A stretch of 31,170 bases of DNA from Methanobacterium sp. PtaU1.Bin097 (GCA_002067325.1 MVQY01000059.1:1-31170); one strand, 5' to 3'. Counted from the stretch's first letter, positions 16,230 to 25,894 are shown. Notes: generated by a model not told the origin, from the letters alone. Numbers and translations are program-made.

Positions 16230-17330
16230 TTAATCTATATCCTCAAACCTTCCCTCTAATTTCTCTAAGACTCCCGGCAGTGTAGTGTACTCCATCTCAT
16301 CAGCAGGTAGCCTGTGTGGTTCAAAGGGCCCATGTCTTCTCATGTAATCAGCGATTTCAGCTGCTTTCTGCCGAGCTGGGTCGTAAGCTGGGTCGTCGAA
16401 CATGTCAGCTGGTCCGACAAGCATACCATCTGCTATCTGGAATCCCATGGCCATTACCCTTGGTGGTCCGTCGAATCTCACTGGGTAAGCGTTTCTCTGG
16501 GCTACGGGCATGAGTGGTCCGTTGTGTGATCCTCTCATCCATCCTCCTACTAGGTGAGGGAAGGCGAAGGGTTCTACTACTTCTCCTGCTGCTGGGAATC
16601 CGGATTGTGCTCTGACGATGGCCACAGGGTCGTCTTTTCCCACGTATTTGCCGGCCATAAGGTTGAGCCTTTCGGTACTTACCGATGCTGCTATTTCGTT
16701 GTCGTCTCTTCTCCAGATCCTCTTTATTACATAGCGGCTTATGGTTCCCAGGAGTGCTACCACATCGTACATTTCATCAGGACAGCTCATGGTAACTTTT
16801 TTGTGTTCCATGACGTCGAATATTTCGAAGTTAAACCCGTTGTGTAGGGATGGGTCTATTACCAGTCCTGCGGTGGTAAAGGGGTCGGCGAACATCTTAA
16901 AGAGGGGCAGGTTAAATGCGCCGGGTTCGGTTTTGTCACAGGCAAACACGACCACCGGGTCGCTGGGCCTTTCTTTAAACTCCATCTCGGCTACTCCGGG
17001 TCCCATTCCCTTGATGTTTCCGCTGAATGTGTCGGAGAGCAGGTCCTGGCCAGCACCATACAATTTAAGTTCCCGGGCTACCTGTGTAGCTTCAAGGAAG
17101 GCTCCCCAGGCCAGTTTATGTACTTCTTCGTTTTCTTCACCATTTTGGTGGGTCATTATCAGTTCGGTGTCGTCTCCACAGTTGGTCACATAATAGTCTA
17201 AGAGAAGCCCTTCTTCCTGTGCCTTCTTCAATATTTCGTCACACTTCTTAAGTAGGGCTGGGTGTACCAGACCATGTCCTGCTATACTACCCACATCTGC
17301 TTTTATTACACTAATCGTAGTTTTTGCCAT
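16230..17330 (-). CDS. fbp: Fructose-1,6-bisphosphate aldolase/phosphatase (bifunctional)
   Basis: A 366-residue archaeal type V enzyme that condenses dihydroxyacetone phosphate with glyceraldehyde-3-phosphate and then dephosphorylates the product to fructose-6-phosphate, making gluconeogenesis one-way. Metal-binding aspartates occur in KADVGS (D12) and CGDD (D53, D54), and H19 is in AGHG. The aldolase Schiff-base lysine and its helper tyrosine are at K232 and Y229 in AGKYVGKDDP, the positions known from characterised homologues. Length matches the family. GGAGGTG lies 10 bases before the ATG. A 9-base inverted repeat 39 to 62 bases upstream of the start codon may be an operator. Confidence 0.97.
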   Translation of the reverse strand: MAKTTISVIKADVGSIAGHGLVHPALLKKCDEILKKAQEEGLLLDYYVTNCGDDTELIMTHQNGEENEEVHKLAWGAFLEATQVARELKLYGAGQDLLSDTFSGNIKGMGPGVAEMEFKERPSDPVVVFACDKTEPGAFNLPLFKMFADPFTTAGLVIDPSLHNGFNFEIFDVMEHKKVTMSCPDEMYDVVALLGTISRYVIKRIWRRDDNEIAASVSTERLNLMAGKYVGKDDPVAIVRAQSGFPAAGEVVEPFAFPHLVGGWMRGSHNGPLMPVAQRNAYPVRFDGPPRVMAMGFQIADGMLVGPADMFDDPAYDPARQKAAEIADYMRRHGPFEPHRLPADEMEYTTLPGVLEKLEGRFEDID

Positions 17331-17368
17331 AAAAATACACCTCCAAATGATCTTTATAGATATTTTCT

Positions 17369-17392
17369 TACTAAATAGAAGGTTATTTAGTA
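17369..17392. promoter_or_regulatory. Inverted repeat in the fbp leader or promoter
   Basis: TACTAAATA and TATTTAGTA are perfect 9-base arms around a 6-base loop GAAGGT. TATTTTCT occurs directly on both sides (17361-17368 and 17391-17398). A TATA-like stretch CTTTAAAAAA on the minus strand (17421-17430) would place initiation near the repeat. It could be an operator or an RNA hairpin. Confidence 0.45.
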
Positions 17393-17558
17393 TTTTCTAG
17401 CCTAAAAATTGTAAATAGATTTTTTTAAAGGCTTACTCAACTTCAAGCTATCTATAAGTTTTTATATAAAAAAAATATGTTTAGATTTCCATATAAATTT
17501 ATAGTTTTATGTGAAATTATGGAATTTGTCTTTAAGTATGGAGTGAAATATATTCAAA

Positions 17559-18548
17559 TTAATGGAGTTTTCCCTTTATTTCCCGGGCCATATCTGCAGT
17601 CTTTGAGTTACCGCCCAGGTCAGGAGTTAATCTTTTTGCTTCATTTAGCACCTCTGAGAGGGCTTTTTCAAGTCTCTGTGCTTCCCCATTCTCTTTAAGA
17701 TAATTCAACATCATAACTGCAGATAAGATCATGGCCGATGGGTTCGATATGCCCTGGCCGGCTATATCCGGTCCTGATCCATGTACTGGCTCAAATAAGC
17801 CATTTTTTTCCCCGATATTTGCTGACGGAGCTAAGCCAAGCCCTCCTACCAAGCCGGCCCCTTCATCTGATAAAATATCACCAAACAGGTTAGTGGTTAC
17901 GATTACATCGAACATATGGGGTTTGGTGATGAGGAACATGGCCGTGGCATCCACGTATCGGTCGTCCAGCTCTATACCCTGGTAATTCCGGGCCACGTTA
18001 TAGAAGGTGTCTTTAAATATACCATCAGTTTTTTTAAGTACGTTGGCTTTATGTACTGCTGTTACTTTACCTCTACCCGTTATCTTAGCATAATCGAAGG
18101 CAAATTTACAGATCCTCTCTGCTGCCTGTTCAGTTATAACCCGCAGGGCGGTGGCGCCTTCCGGGGTTTCCTCTTCCATGCCAGAGTAGAGTCCTTCGGT
18201 GTTTTCCCTTATAATTACCATATTCAGGTCCCCGTAAACACTGGGAACCCCGGGATAGGATTTAACCGGCCGGACATTGGCGTATAAATCCAGGGCTTTT
18301 CTAAGGGCTAATATACCGCTTCTTTGACCGGGTACCGTGGTGACCGCCCCAAATAATGTGGCATCTGCCTGGCGGGCTATCTGAATGGTTTCTTCTGGTA
18401 TGGTGGTGCCGGTGCGATCGTAACATTCACATCCGGCATGAGCTTCTGTAAAATTTAAAGAGACATCTAAAATATTTAAAAGCTCTAAAGTGACCTCCAT
18501 AACTTCAGGTCCTATGCCATCTCCTGGAATAACCGCTATATCGTACAT
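17559..18548 (-). CDS. Isocitrate/isopropylmalate dehydrogenase family: LeuB or AksF
   Basis: A 329-residue beta-decarboxylating dehydrogenase. N-terminal VIPGDGIGPEVM, substrate arginines in SGILALRKALDLYANVRPV (about 77-95), the RENTEGLYSG segment (about 114), catalytic lysine in TAVHKANVLKKTDG (about 164), and metal aspartates in NLFGDILSDEGAGL (about 219-232) followed by HGSGPDIAG are all present. In methanogens two paralogues exist: LeuB for leucine and AksF, which acts on homoisocitrate and longer homologues for coenzyme B biosynthesis. The sequence alone does not separate them. It is a single gene, divergent from the HEAT protein. Confidence 0.9.
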   Translation of the reverse strand: MYDIAVIPGDGIGPEVMEVTLELLNILDVSLNFTEAHAGCECYDRTGTTIPEETIQIARQADATLFGAVTTVPGQRSGILALRKALDLYANVRPVKSYPGVPSVYGDLNMVIIRENTEGLYSGMEEETPEGATALRVITEQAAERICKFAFDYAKITGRGKVTAVHKANVLKKTDGIFKDTFYNVARNYQGIELDDRYVDATAMFLITKPHMFDVIVTTNLFGDILSDEGAGLVGGLGLAPSANIGEKNGLFEPVHGSGPDIAGQGISNPSAMILSAVMMLNYLKENGEAQRLEKALSEVLNEAKRLTPDLGGNSKTADMAREIKGKLH

Positions 18549-18607
18549 GGAATCCCCTTTAAATTTGAAGGTTCGTTCTTGATAATAAGTATATTGGTAT
18601 GGACGGA

Positions 18608-18616
18608 TATAATATG
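18608..18616 (-). promoter_or_regulatory. TATA box for the LeuB/AksF gene
   Basis: The minus strand reads ATATTATAT about 60 bases before the ATG, giving a leader of roughly 35 bases that ends in AAAGGGGA, a usable ribosome binding site. Confidence 0.4.
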
Positions 18617-18683
18617 TAATAATCTTAGTATTCTATTTGTTGTAAACACCGTGTTATTTTATGAATATTTGGAAGTGAGACCA

Positions 18684-19256
18684 ATGGAGAGGGATGAGAA
18701 TATCAATGAATTGATTGAGATTTTAGCAGATGAAGATGAACTGGTGAGAATACAGGCATCAGAATCCCTGGAAGAGATTGGAGAACCTGCCGTTTGCCCA
18801 CTTATAGAAGCATTAGAGCATGATGATAAAAATATTCGACGGTATTCTGCCAAAGTTTTAGGGGAAATTGGTGACGAGAGGGCGATTGAACCACTTATAC
18901 TTAACTTAAGAGACGGTAATAAATGGGTTCGGAGGGAAACTTCGGGTGCGCTCAGTAAGATGGGTGAACCAGCCACCACCCCCTTGATACAGTTGCTGGA
19001 GGATCCTGATTGGAAGGTCCGCGGTGCAGCAGCATGGGCTTTAGGAAGGATAGGAAGTAAAGAAGCCGTAGACCCCCTGGTAAAGGCCCTGCTTGAAGAT
19101 GAAAATGGATTCGTCCGAAGCGGAGCTGCCAATGCCCTGGGAAGCATCGGTGATGAAAGGGCAGTGGAACCCATGAAAAAAGCCACCAAGGATGAAAGCA
19201 GTTACGTGCGGAAAGTTTCAGAGAAATACCTGAAAAAATGGGGAAAATTTGAATAG
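18684..19256 (+). CDS. HEAT-repeat protein (PBS lyase-like)
   Basis: A 190-residue alpha-solenoid of about six repeats of 31 residues. Recurrent patterns are VRIQASESLEEIGEPAVCPL, IRRYSAKVLGEIGDERAIEPL, VRRETSGALSKMGEPATTPL, VRGAAAWALGRIGSKEAVDPL and VRSGAANALGSIGDERAVEP. Such proteins are often labelled as phycocyanobilin lyase-like because of the repeat, but this is a scaffold for protein contacts and no lyase activity should be assumed here. The ATG at 18684 follows GGAAGTGAG at a good distance, so an in-frame extension back to 18579 is rejected. The partner protein is unknown. Confidence 0.88.
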   Translation: MERDENINELIEILADEDELVRIQASESLEEIGEPAVCPLIEALEHDDKNIRRYSAKVLGEIGDERAIEPLILNLRDGNKWVRRETSGALSKMGEPATTPLIQLLEDPDWKVRGAAAWALGRIGSKEAVDPLVKALLEDENGFVRSGAANALGSIGDERAVEPMKKATKDESSYVRKVSEKYLKKWGKFE

Positions 19257-19422
19257 TTCACCCCCCTGACCTTAACTAATTTGATTGGATTTATAAATAA
19301 ATACCTTTTAAATTTCTTTCAAACTCTAAAAAGTGATATTTGTAGATCTTTCATAGTCTACTAGAAAAGGAATATTTATTAGTTTCCTATAGTCAAAATA
19401 AAATGTACCGGATTTTTATTTC

Positions 19423-19431
19423 TTTATAAAT
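19423..19431 (+). promoter_or_regulatory. TATA box of the malate dehydrogenase gene
   Basis: TTTATAAAT lies 50 bases before the GTG start, placing initiation at about 19450. The leader then carries AGGTGG as ribosome binding site. Confidence 0.5.
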
Positions 19432-19472
19432 ATTCCTTAGATTATATTCTGTAAACTCAAGTAGGTGGTAGA

Positions 19473-20417
19473 GTGAAGGTAAGCGTGATCGGTGCATCAG
19501 GCAGAGTGGGAAGAACCGCTGCCTTTTGTCTTGCTGAGGAAAATATGGTGAGTAAACTGGTGTTGTTTGCTCGTGAAGAGAGTCTTGAAAAAATAGAAGG
19601 CGAATCACTGGATATGTATGACGCCATGGCCGCTAAAGAAATTAGAATTAAAATTTTATCATCTTGTGAAATGGAGAACCTGCATGACTCAGACATCGTG
19701 GTTATAACTGCAGGAGTACCCCGAACAGCAGGTATGTCCCGGTCGGACATAGCTATACCCAACGCTAAAATTGTGGCAGAATATGCCAGATTGGTGGCTG
19801 AATACTCCCCTAACTCCATCATCCTGGTGGTGACCAATCCTGTGGATGTCATGACCTATGTGGCCTTGAAGGCGTCTGGTTTCGACAGGAATAAAGTCTT
19901 CGGCCTGGGCAATCACCTGGATTCCCTGCGCCTCAGGAACATGCTGGCCAAACACTTCAACATCCATGTAAGTGAGGTGCACACCAGGGTTATAGGTGAG
20001 CATGGTGATCATATGGTCCCCCTGGTAAGTTCCACTTCCATCGGGGGTATTTTAATTAAAAATTACGCTTTAGATGGTACCATCGACGTAGAGGGCATGG
20101 TTAAAAAGGTCATCAACGCTGGTAGTTACGTGATAGATAAGAAGGGCTCCACTGAGTTTGGACCGGCCTACGCCATTGCCAACATCATCAGCACCATCTT
20201 AAATGATGATAAGAAAATCTTAACCGTCAGCGCATATCTGGATGGGGAAATCGAGGATATTAAGGATGTATGTCTGGGAGTACCTGTTAAACTGGGAATT
20301 AACGGTATAGAACGTATCATTCCCATTAAAATGAGTCAAAATGAAATTGATGCTTTCAAAAAAGCGGCTAAATTCGTTAAAAAGGAAACGGATGCCGTGA
20401 TAAAATCTTTAGAGTAA
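19473..20417 (+). CDS. mdh: Malate dehydrogenase, LDH-like type
   Basis: A 314-residue NAD(P)-dependent 2-hydroxyacid dehydrogenase. The dinucleotide-binding GASGRVG is at 8-14. The acceptor position after the second strand is FARE (33-36) instead of the Asp typical of NAD enzymes, which favours NADP. The substrate loop GVPRTAGMSR has arginines R84 and R90, the malate-type pattern (lactate enzymes have Gln at the first). D150 and R153 in GNHLDSLR and catalytic H177 in IGEHGDH are present. It converts oxaloacetate to malate in the incomplete reductive TCA route. A role in sulfolactate oxidation cannot be excluded. The GTG start is fixed by AGGTGG 6 bases upstream. Confidence 0.93.
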   Translation: MKVSVIGASGRVGRTAAFCLAEENMVSKLVLFAREESLEKIEGESLDMYDAMAAKEIRIKILSSCEMENLHDSDIVVITAGVPRTAGMSRSDIAIPNAKIVAEYARLVAEYSPNSIILVVTNPVDVMTYVALKASGFDRNKVFGLGNHLDSLRLRNMLAKHFNIHVSEVHTRVIGEHGDHMVPLVSSTSIGGILIKNYALDGTIDVEGMVKKVINAGSYVIDKKGSTEFGPAYAIANIISTILNDDKKILTVSAYLDGEIEDIKDVCLGVPVKLGINGIERIIPIKMSQNEIDAFKKAAKFVKKETDAVIKSLE

Positions 20418-20718
20418 ATTAAATCCTGGATTTTTTTTACCTTATTTTCATGTTTTAAAACTATTTTTTATATTTAAAACCCTGATTATTGTTTCAAACC
20501 CCTGGTTTTTGTTTTTAAAACCCTATTTATGTTTTATAAATTTTTTTTATGGGGATTTTATCAAGCCGTTATTTAATATTGATTTTTTAAAAGAAGTATA
20601 ATTTTCACAGTAAGCTTTATATATTTGTTCAGTTAAAATATCATTTGACATCCTAATTTTGAACATTGTATAAAAATTTCATCTGAGGGACATTAAACCT
20701 ACAAAAAATTTTCTCGCC
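20418..20718. other. Intergenic region before the nitrogen-regulated pdxT promoter
   Basis: About 300 AT-rich bases. T-runs after the mdh stop codon (20430-20438) may end its message. Three degenerate copies of TTTAAAACCCT occur at 20473, 20492 and 20514, roughly 20 bases apart. A second TATA-like TTTATATATT at 20616-20625 could start an extra transcript running towards the pdxT promoter, perhaps a small RNA or a long leader. No open reading frame with a ribosome binding site was found. Confidence 0.4.
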
Positions 20719-20732
20719 GGAAGTCCATTTCC
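20719..20732. promoter_or_regulatory. NrpR operator GGAA-N6-TTCC, pdxT-glt promoter
   Basis: GGAAGTCCATTTCC fits the GGAA-N6-TTCC operator known for the euryarchaeal nitrogen repressor NrpR. It ends 6 bases before the TATA box, so repressor binding would hinder TBP/TFB. Two more such sites lie before both amtB genes in this window, with the same leading CGGAAGT. Release would occur when 2-oxoglutarate is high, that is, when nitrogen is short. Confidence 0.75.
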
Positions 20733-20738
20733 CCATAG

Positions 20739-20748
20739 TTTATATATA
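20739..20748 (+). promoter_or_regulatory. TATA box of the pdxT-glt operon
   Basis: TTTATATATA lies directly after the NrpR operator. Initiation about 25 bases on leaves a leader of about 45 bases before the pdxT ATG. Confidence 0.6.
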
Positions 20749-20816
20749 TGGATTTTCAATCATTAACCACCTATAAAAATGAAACAAGAAATAGCGTTCG
20801 AAGGGAAAGTCACACT

Positions 20817-21395
20817 ATGATAAACATAGGAATTTTAAACTTACAGGGAGATGTCCAGGAACACTTGGAAGCCACCCTAAATGCCGCTGGAAAAATGGGC
20901 ATAGAATGTGAAATTTCAAAGGTGAAAACAGCCGGTGAAGTTTCCAGATGCCACGGCCTCATAATTTCCGGGGGAGAAAGCACCGTAATCGGGAAACTCA
21001 TAAAAGAAGAAGGGATAGACCAGGTCATAAAAGAACAGAAAATAGCAGTGCTGGGTACCTGTGCCGGGATGGTGCTACTGGGAAATAAAACAGATTACCA
21101 GCAACCTCTCCTGGGACTCATAGACATGCAGGTTAAAAGGAACGGATTCGGCAATCAGAGGCTTTCATTTGAGAGGCAAATTGAAATATTCGGTGAAAAA
21201 TTCCCCGGAATATTCATAAGAGCGCCTTACGTCAGTGCAGTTGGAGATGGAGCCGAAGTACTAGCCCAGATTGATGATAAAATAGTGGCAGTTCAGAAGG
21301 GAAAATATCTGGCCATGTCCTTTCACCCAGAACTCACTCAGGATACCAGAATTCATGAATATTTCATAAAGGAGGTAATAAATTGTGTGGAATAG
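20817..21395 (+). CDS. pdxT: PdxT, glutaminase subunit of pyridoxal 5'-phosphate synthase
   Basis: A 192-residue class I glutaminase that delivers ammonia to PdxS for pyridoxal phosphate synthesis. The triad is C82 in GTCAGM, H170 and E172 in SFHPE. GILNLQGDVQEH at the N-terminus and SGGESTVIGKL (51-61) are PdxT hallmarks, and length is normal. The ATG at 20817 gives the standard N-terminus MINIGILN; the longer in-frame version would begin inside the TATA box. No pdxS is in the window. The last 13 bases overlap the following glutamate synthase gene, so translation is coupled, and the promoter carries an NrpR site, putting PLP synthesis with nitrogen assimilation. Confidence 0.93.
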   Translation: MINIGILNLQGDVQEHLEATLNAAGKMGIECEISKVKTAGEVSRCHGLIISGGESTVIGKLIKEEGIDQVIKEQKIAVLGTCAGMVLLGNKTDYQQPLLGLIDMQVKRNGFGNQRLSFERQIEIFGEKFPGIFIRAPYVSAVGDGAEVLAQIDDKIVAVQKGKYLAMSFHPELTQDTRIHEYFIKEVINCVE

Positions 21396-22300
21396 CAGGA
21401 GTCGTATTTAAGGATAGTAAAATTCATCCAGTAGGGAATTTCATGACTAAGATGCTGGAAGCCCTACAACACAGGGGACCGGACTCAGCCGGATTCGCCA
21501 TATACGGTGGTCTTGGACTTTTAGAAAACGAGTACCTCTTAAACATAGAAATCAAAGAAACCCCCGGTCTTCTAGAACAGGTTAAGAACACGGTAAACAG
21601 CACCACCCCCATTAAAAAGGAAGAGATAATCCCCTCTGTGGAAGATTATATCATCTACCGTTGTAAAATAGCCCTTAATTCCTTTAATGAGCTGAAACCA
21701 CTCATCATGGATATCGATGATATAAACAACGTTATAGTCTTAAACGGCAGTCACTCATTCGAGATGATAAAGGATGTGGGGCTGGTTAAGGACATCGCAG
21801 AACGGTACAATACCCAGGATAAGAAGGGAACCCACGCCATCGGCCACACCCGATTCTCCACAGAAAGTTTGGTGGACCGGTACCATGCCCATCCCTTCCA
21901 GAGCTACATCATCCCTGATATAACCGTGGTGCACAATGGACAGATAACCAATTACTGGAAGATAAGAGACCCCCTGGAGAGGAAAGGCCACATCTTCGAG
22001 ACCACCAACGACACAGAATGCATCGTCCACTACATAGCAGATAAACTGAATGAAGGCTATAAACTCGAAGAAGCCTTAGAACAATCAGTAAAAGATATGG
22101 ACGGACCATTCTCCTACATCGTAGGTACACCCAATGGAGTGGGTATTGCCAAGGACCAGTTAGGACTCAGACCGGGTGTTATGGCAGAAAATGATGAGGT
22201 GTTCGCCATAGCATCTGAGGAGATTGCCCTTAGAGAAGTGATGGACACCCATGATATCGATCAGATTTCACCAGGTGAGGCCAGGGCTTACACCATATAA
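21383..22300 (+). CDS. Glutamate synthase glutaminase domain subunit (class II amidotransferase)
   Basis: A 305-residue Ntn-hydrolase domain equivalent to the N-terminal part of bacterial GltB. It begins M-C-GIAGVVF, so after methionine removal Cys2 is the nucleophile. ALQHRGPDSAGFAIYG (near 29), GHTRFSTES (about 154), HPFQSYI, VVHNGQITNYWKIR (about 179) and TNDTECIVHYIADKL are the expected glutamine-binding motifs. It releases ammonia from glutamine for the synthase subunit encoded three genes downstream. The start is TTG at 21383, supported by GGAGGTAAT 3 bases upstream and by Cys2; it overlaps pdxT. Archaea often carry GltB as separate domain proteins, as here. Confidence 0.93.
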   Translation: MCGIAGVVFKDSKIHPVGNFMTKMLEALQHRGPDSAGFAIYGGLGLLENEYLLNIEIKETPGLLEQVKNTVNSTTPIKKEEIIPSVEDYIIYRCKIALNSFNELKPLIMDIDDINNVIVLNGSHSFEMIKDVGLVKDIAERYNTQDKKGTHAIGHTRFSTESLVDRYHAHPFQSYIIPDITVVHNGQITNYWKIRDPLERKGHIFETTNDTECIVHYIADKLNEGYKLEEALEQSVKDMDGPFSYIVGTPNGVGIAKDQLGLRPGVMAENDEVFAIASEEIALREVMDTHDIDQISPGEARAYTI

Positions 22301-22340
22301 TAAGGATTACACCATAAAGAGGAAAAAGGAGTTTTTTAAA

Positions 22341-23030
22341 ATGGAAGAAGTTATAATCGACGCCCAAGGAAAAACACCCCGGGAGGTAAACCAGATCCTG
22401 AAAATATCCTGCAAGGATAAAGATAAATTTATAATCCAAAACCCCAACGCCATGCACTACATAGCCGCCGGGTTAACCGAACCAGTGGATGTTGAAATAG
22501 ACGGTTCAGCAGGATACTTCGCCGGCACCATGATACACGGCGCCCGGATACACATAAATGGAAATGCGGGATGGTTCCCTGGAGATAACATGACTGAAGG
22601 AGAAGTAATTGTCGACGGCTCTGCAGGTGATGGGGTAGGTCAGGGCATATACGGTGGTACGGTGGTAATTAGAAGAGACGCCGGCTCCAGGACCGGGGAG
22701 ATAATGAAAAATGGAACCATCATCATCGGTGGAAACTCAGGATTCATGACCGGACTCTTCATGATGGGCGGACGCATCATCATCCTGGGAGATATATCAG
22801 ACGATGCCGGCGAATCCATAATCAGGGGAGTCATCTACATCAAAGGAGCCATTAAAAGCCTGGGAAAGAATGCCAAGGTAAAAGAAATTAATGATGCCGA
22901 TAAAAAGGAATTAGAGGAGCTCCTTCCCCAATACGGGTTCAATCTAGAACGTGAAGAATATGCTGATTTCAAGAAGATAGTCCCCCTAAGTAAAAGACCA
23001 TTCTATGGTAAAGAATCAGAAGAAGGATAG
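22341..23030 (+). CDS. Glutamate synthase GXGXG domain subunit
   Basis: A 229-residue protein equivalent to the C-terminal beta-helix domain of GltB. Right-handed helix repeats of the G-xx-G-xxx-G type run from about residue 45 to 170: GSAGYFAGTMIHGARIHING, NAGWFPGDNMTEGEVIVDGS, AGDGVGQGIYGGTVVIRRDA and NSGFMTGLFMMGGRIIILGD. In GltB this domain is structural and holds the glutaminase and FMN domains together; FwdC/FmdC and GlxC-type proteins share it. The ATG at 22341 follows AAAGGAG. The long in-frame upstream extension overlaps the previous gene and has no ribosome binding site. Confidence 0.92.
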   Translation: MEEVIIDAQGKTPREVNQILKISCKDKDKFIIQNPNAMHYIAAGLTEPVDVEIDGSAGYFAGTMIHGARIHINGNAGWFPGDNMTEGEVIVDGSAGDGVGQGIYGGTVVIRRDAGSRTGEIMKNGTIIIGGNSGFMTGLFMMGGRIIILGDISDDAGESIIRGVIYIKGAIKSLGKNAKVKEINDADKKELEELLPQYGFNLEREEYADFKKIVPLSKRPFYGKESEEG

Positions 23031-23038
23031 GAGAATTG

Positions 23039-24133
23039 ATGACAATGGAAAGTGAAACAAAAGATAAAGTGGCCCTGGTAGGGACACCCTGCCATATGAC
23101 AGCCGCAGCGAAAATAGACACATTATCAGATTATCTGGGTGAATCACCCCTGGATATAAAGATAGGCCTTTTCTGCATGGAAAATTTTTCCTACTCCTAC
23201 ATGAAACAACTCCTAGAGGAAAATGGCTATGACATGAAGGACGTCATCGAATGCCGGGTAGAGAAAGGTTATTTCTGGTTCTACCTTACCGAGGGTCGTT
23301 TGTTCAAGATCCCATTAAAGGAAGCTAAAAGCTGCATGAGAAAGAACTGCCAGATATGCATGGACTACACCTCTGAAGACTCAGACATATCAGTAGGTTC
23401 TGTAGGATCTCCTGAAGGATGGTCCACCATCATAGTCCGGACAAAAAAGGGATTAAAATTATTAGAAGATGCAGAAGAAGATAATTACATAACAACCAAG
23501 CCAATAGAAGATTCAGGACTTAAGATACTCGAAAACCTGGCTCGCAAGAAGAAAAAAGAAAATAAAGCAGAGATCACCAAAAGGGAGCATGTGGGAAGAC
23601 CAGTACTCTACCGCAGATACATCTCAGAGGATGATTTTGCTGAAGAAGTACGTGAATGCCAGTTTAAAGATCTTAAAGGAGATGTGGTAGATGTAGGTGC
23701 CTGCGTACTCTGCGGAGCCTGTTTACTGGCCTGTCCAGAGAACATCATAGTGATAGAAGACAGGAAACCACAGCTTAAGGGAAAATGCCCAGAAGGATGC
23801 AACCTCTGTTACGTGGCCTGTCCCCGGACCTATAATCCAGAAAAAGAACCACTCATTGAATCAGATAAAAAACCACTGGGTAACTACCTGAAAATAGTAT
23901 CTGCCCAGGCACCCATGATAAAAGGCCAGGATGGAGGAGTGGCCACCGCACTTTTAAACTATGCCCTGGCACAGAAAGTGGTTGATCAGGTGGTTGTGGT
24001 GGATAAAAACAGGGACCATCCCTGGAAGCCAGTTTCCAAACTCACCGATAACCTGGCGGAAGTTCTAAGTGCATCAGGCACCAAATATGCTGCCTGTCCT
24101 GTTTTCAAATCATTAAAAGAGGAGCAGAACTAA
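23039..24133 (+). CDS. FrhB-like F420-binding subunit of glutamate synthase, circularly permuted, with ferredoxin domain
   Basis: About 364 residues (TTG at 23036 is a less likely start). Residues about 10-170 match the C-terminal part of coenzyme F420 hydrogenase beta subunit: VALVGTPCHM, KIGLFCMENFSYSYM, YFWFYLTEGRLFKIPLKE, CQICMDYTSE, ISVGSVGSPEGWSTIIVRT. Residues about 220-265 form a two-cluster ferredoxin domain (CVLCGACLLACP, CPEGCNLCYVACP). Residues about 280-364 match the N-terminal part of FrhB: YLKIVSAQAP, GQDGGVATALLNYAL, HPWKPVS, SASGTKYAACPVFKSLKE. FrhB subunits bind FAD and F420 and pass electrons to iron-sulfur clusters, so this protein probably feeds the glutamate synthase from reduced F420. 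The order of the two halves is inverted relative to FrhB. No GltD is present. Confidence 0.9.
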   Translation: MTMESETKDKVALVGTPCHMTAAAKIDTLSDYLGESPLDIKIGLFCMENFSYSYMKQLLEENGYDMKDVIECRVEKGYFWFYLTEGRLFKIPLKEAKSCMRKNCQICMDYTSEDSDISVGSVGSPEGWSTIIVRTKKGLKLLEDAEEDNYITTKPIEDSGLKILENLARKKKKENKAEITKREHVGRPVLYRRYISEDDFAEEVRECQFKDLKGDVVDVGACVLCGACLLACPENIIVIEDRKPQLKGKCPEGCNLCYVACPRTYNPEKEPLIESDKKPLGNYLKIVSAQAPMIKGQDGGVATALLNYALAQKVVDQVVVVDKNRDHPWKPVSKLTDNLAEVLSASGTKYAACPVFKSLKEEQN

Positions 24134-24146
24134 GGAGGAGTTAGAT

Positions 24147-25649
<1,503 letters not shown>

Positions 25650-25868
25650 GTTATTTTAAACCCTAATTTTTTAAAAAAAATTTCTTTTAATTTTTCTTTA
25701 TTTTTTTAAAAATAGAAAATTTTTTAACTAATTCTCATTTTTTAATGAATTTTTTATATTTTAATTAAATATTCTAAACATTTCATTACTCTTTTTTGTT
25801 TTTATTAAATTATTTTAAGGTCCTTATTTTGCAAAAATTCATTTAACAACGCTTAAATAGCAAAAAGA
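25650..25868. terminator. T-rich terminator region after the glutamate synthase operon
   Basis: Very AT-rich DNA with repeated T-runs (for example 25697-25714), the usual archaeal termination signal. Up to the amtB1 promoter at about 25869 there is no further gene, hairpin or repeat that can be supported. Confidence 0.5.
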
Positions 25869-25878
25869 TATATATTTA
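25869..25878 (+). promoter_or_regulatory. TATA box of amtB1-glnK1
   Basis: TATATATTTA-type stretch directly before the NrpR operator, with an A-rich BRE-like stretch in front. Confidence 0.55.
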
Positions 25879-25880
25879 AC

Positions 25881-25894
25881 GGAAGTATGCTTCC
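25881..25894. promoter_or_regulatory. NrpR operator GGAA-N6-TTCC, amtB1 promoter
   Basis: GGAAGTATGCTTCC fits GGAA-N6-TTCC and is a perfect inverted repeat (GGAAG-TATG-CTTCC). It lies just after the TATA box and next to the expected initiation point, as in known NrpR-repressed nif and glnA promoters of Methanococcus. Confidence 0.8.

Noticed and set aside
18579..18683. N-terminal extension of the HEAT-repeat protein
   Set aside because: It overlaps the divergent promoter region, and the ATG at 18684 has a clear ribosome binding site.
19369..19387. GGAA...TTCC pair upstream of malate dehydrogenase, like an NrpR site
   Set aside because: The spacer is 11 bases, not 6, and the gene is not a nitrogen gene.
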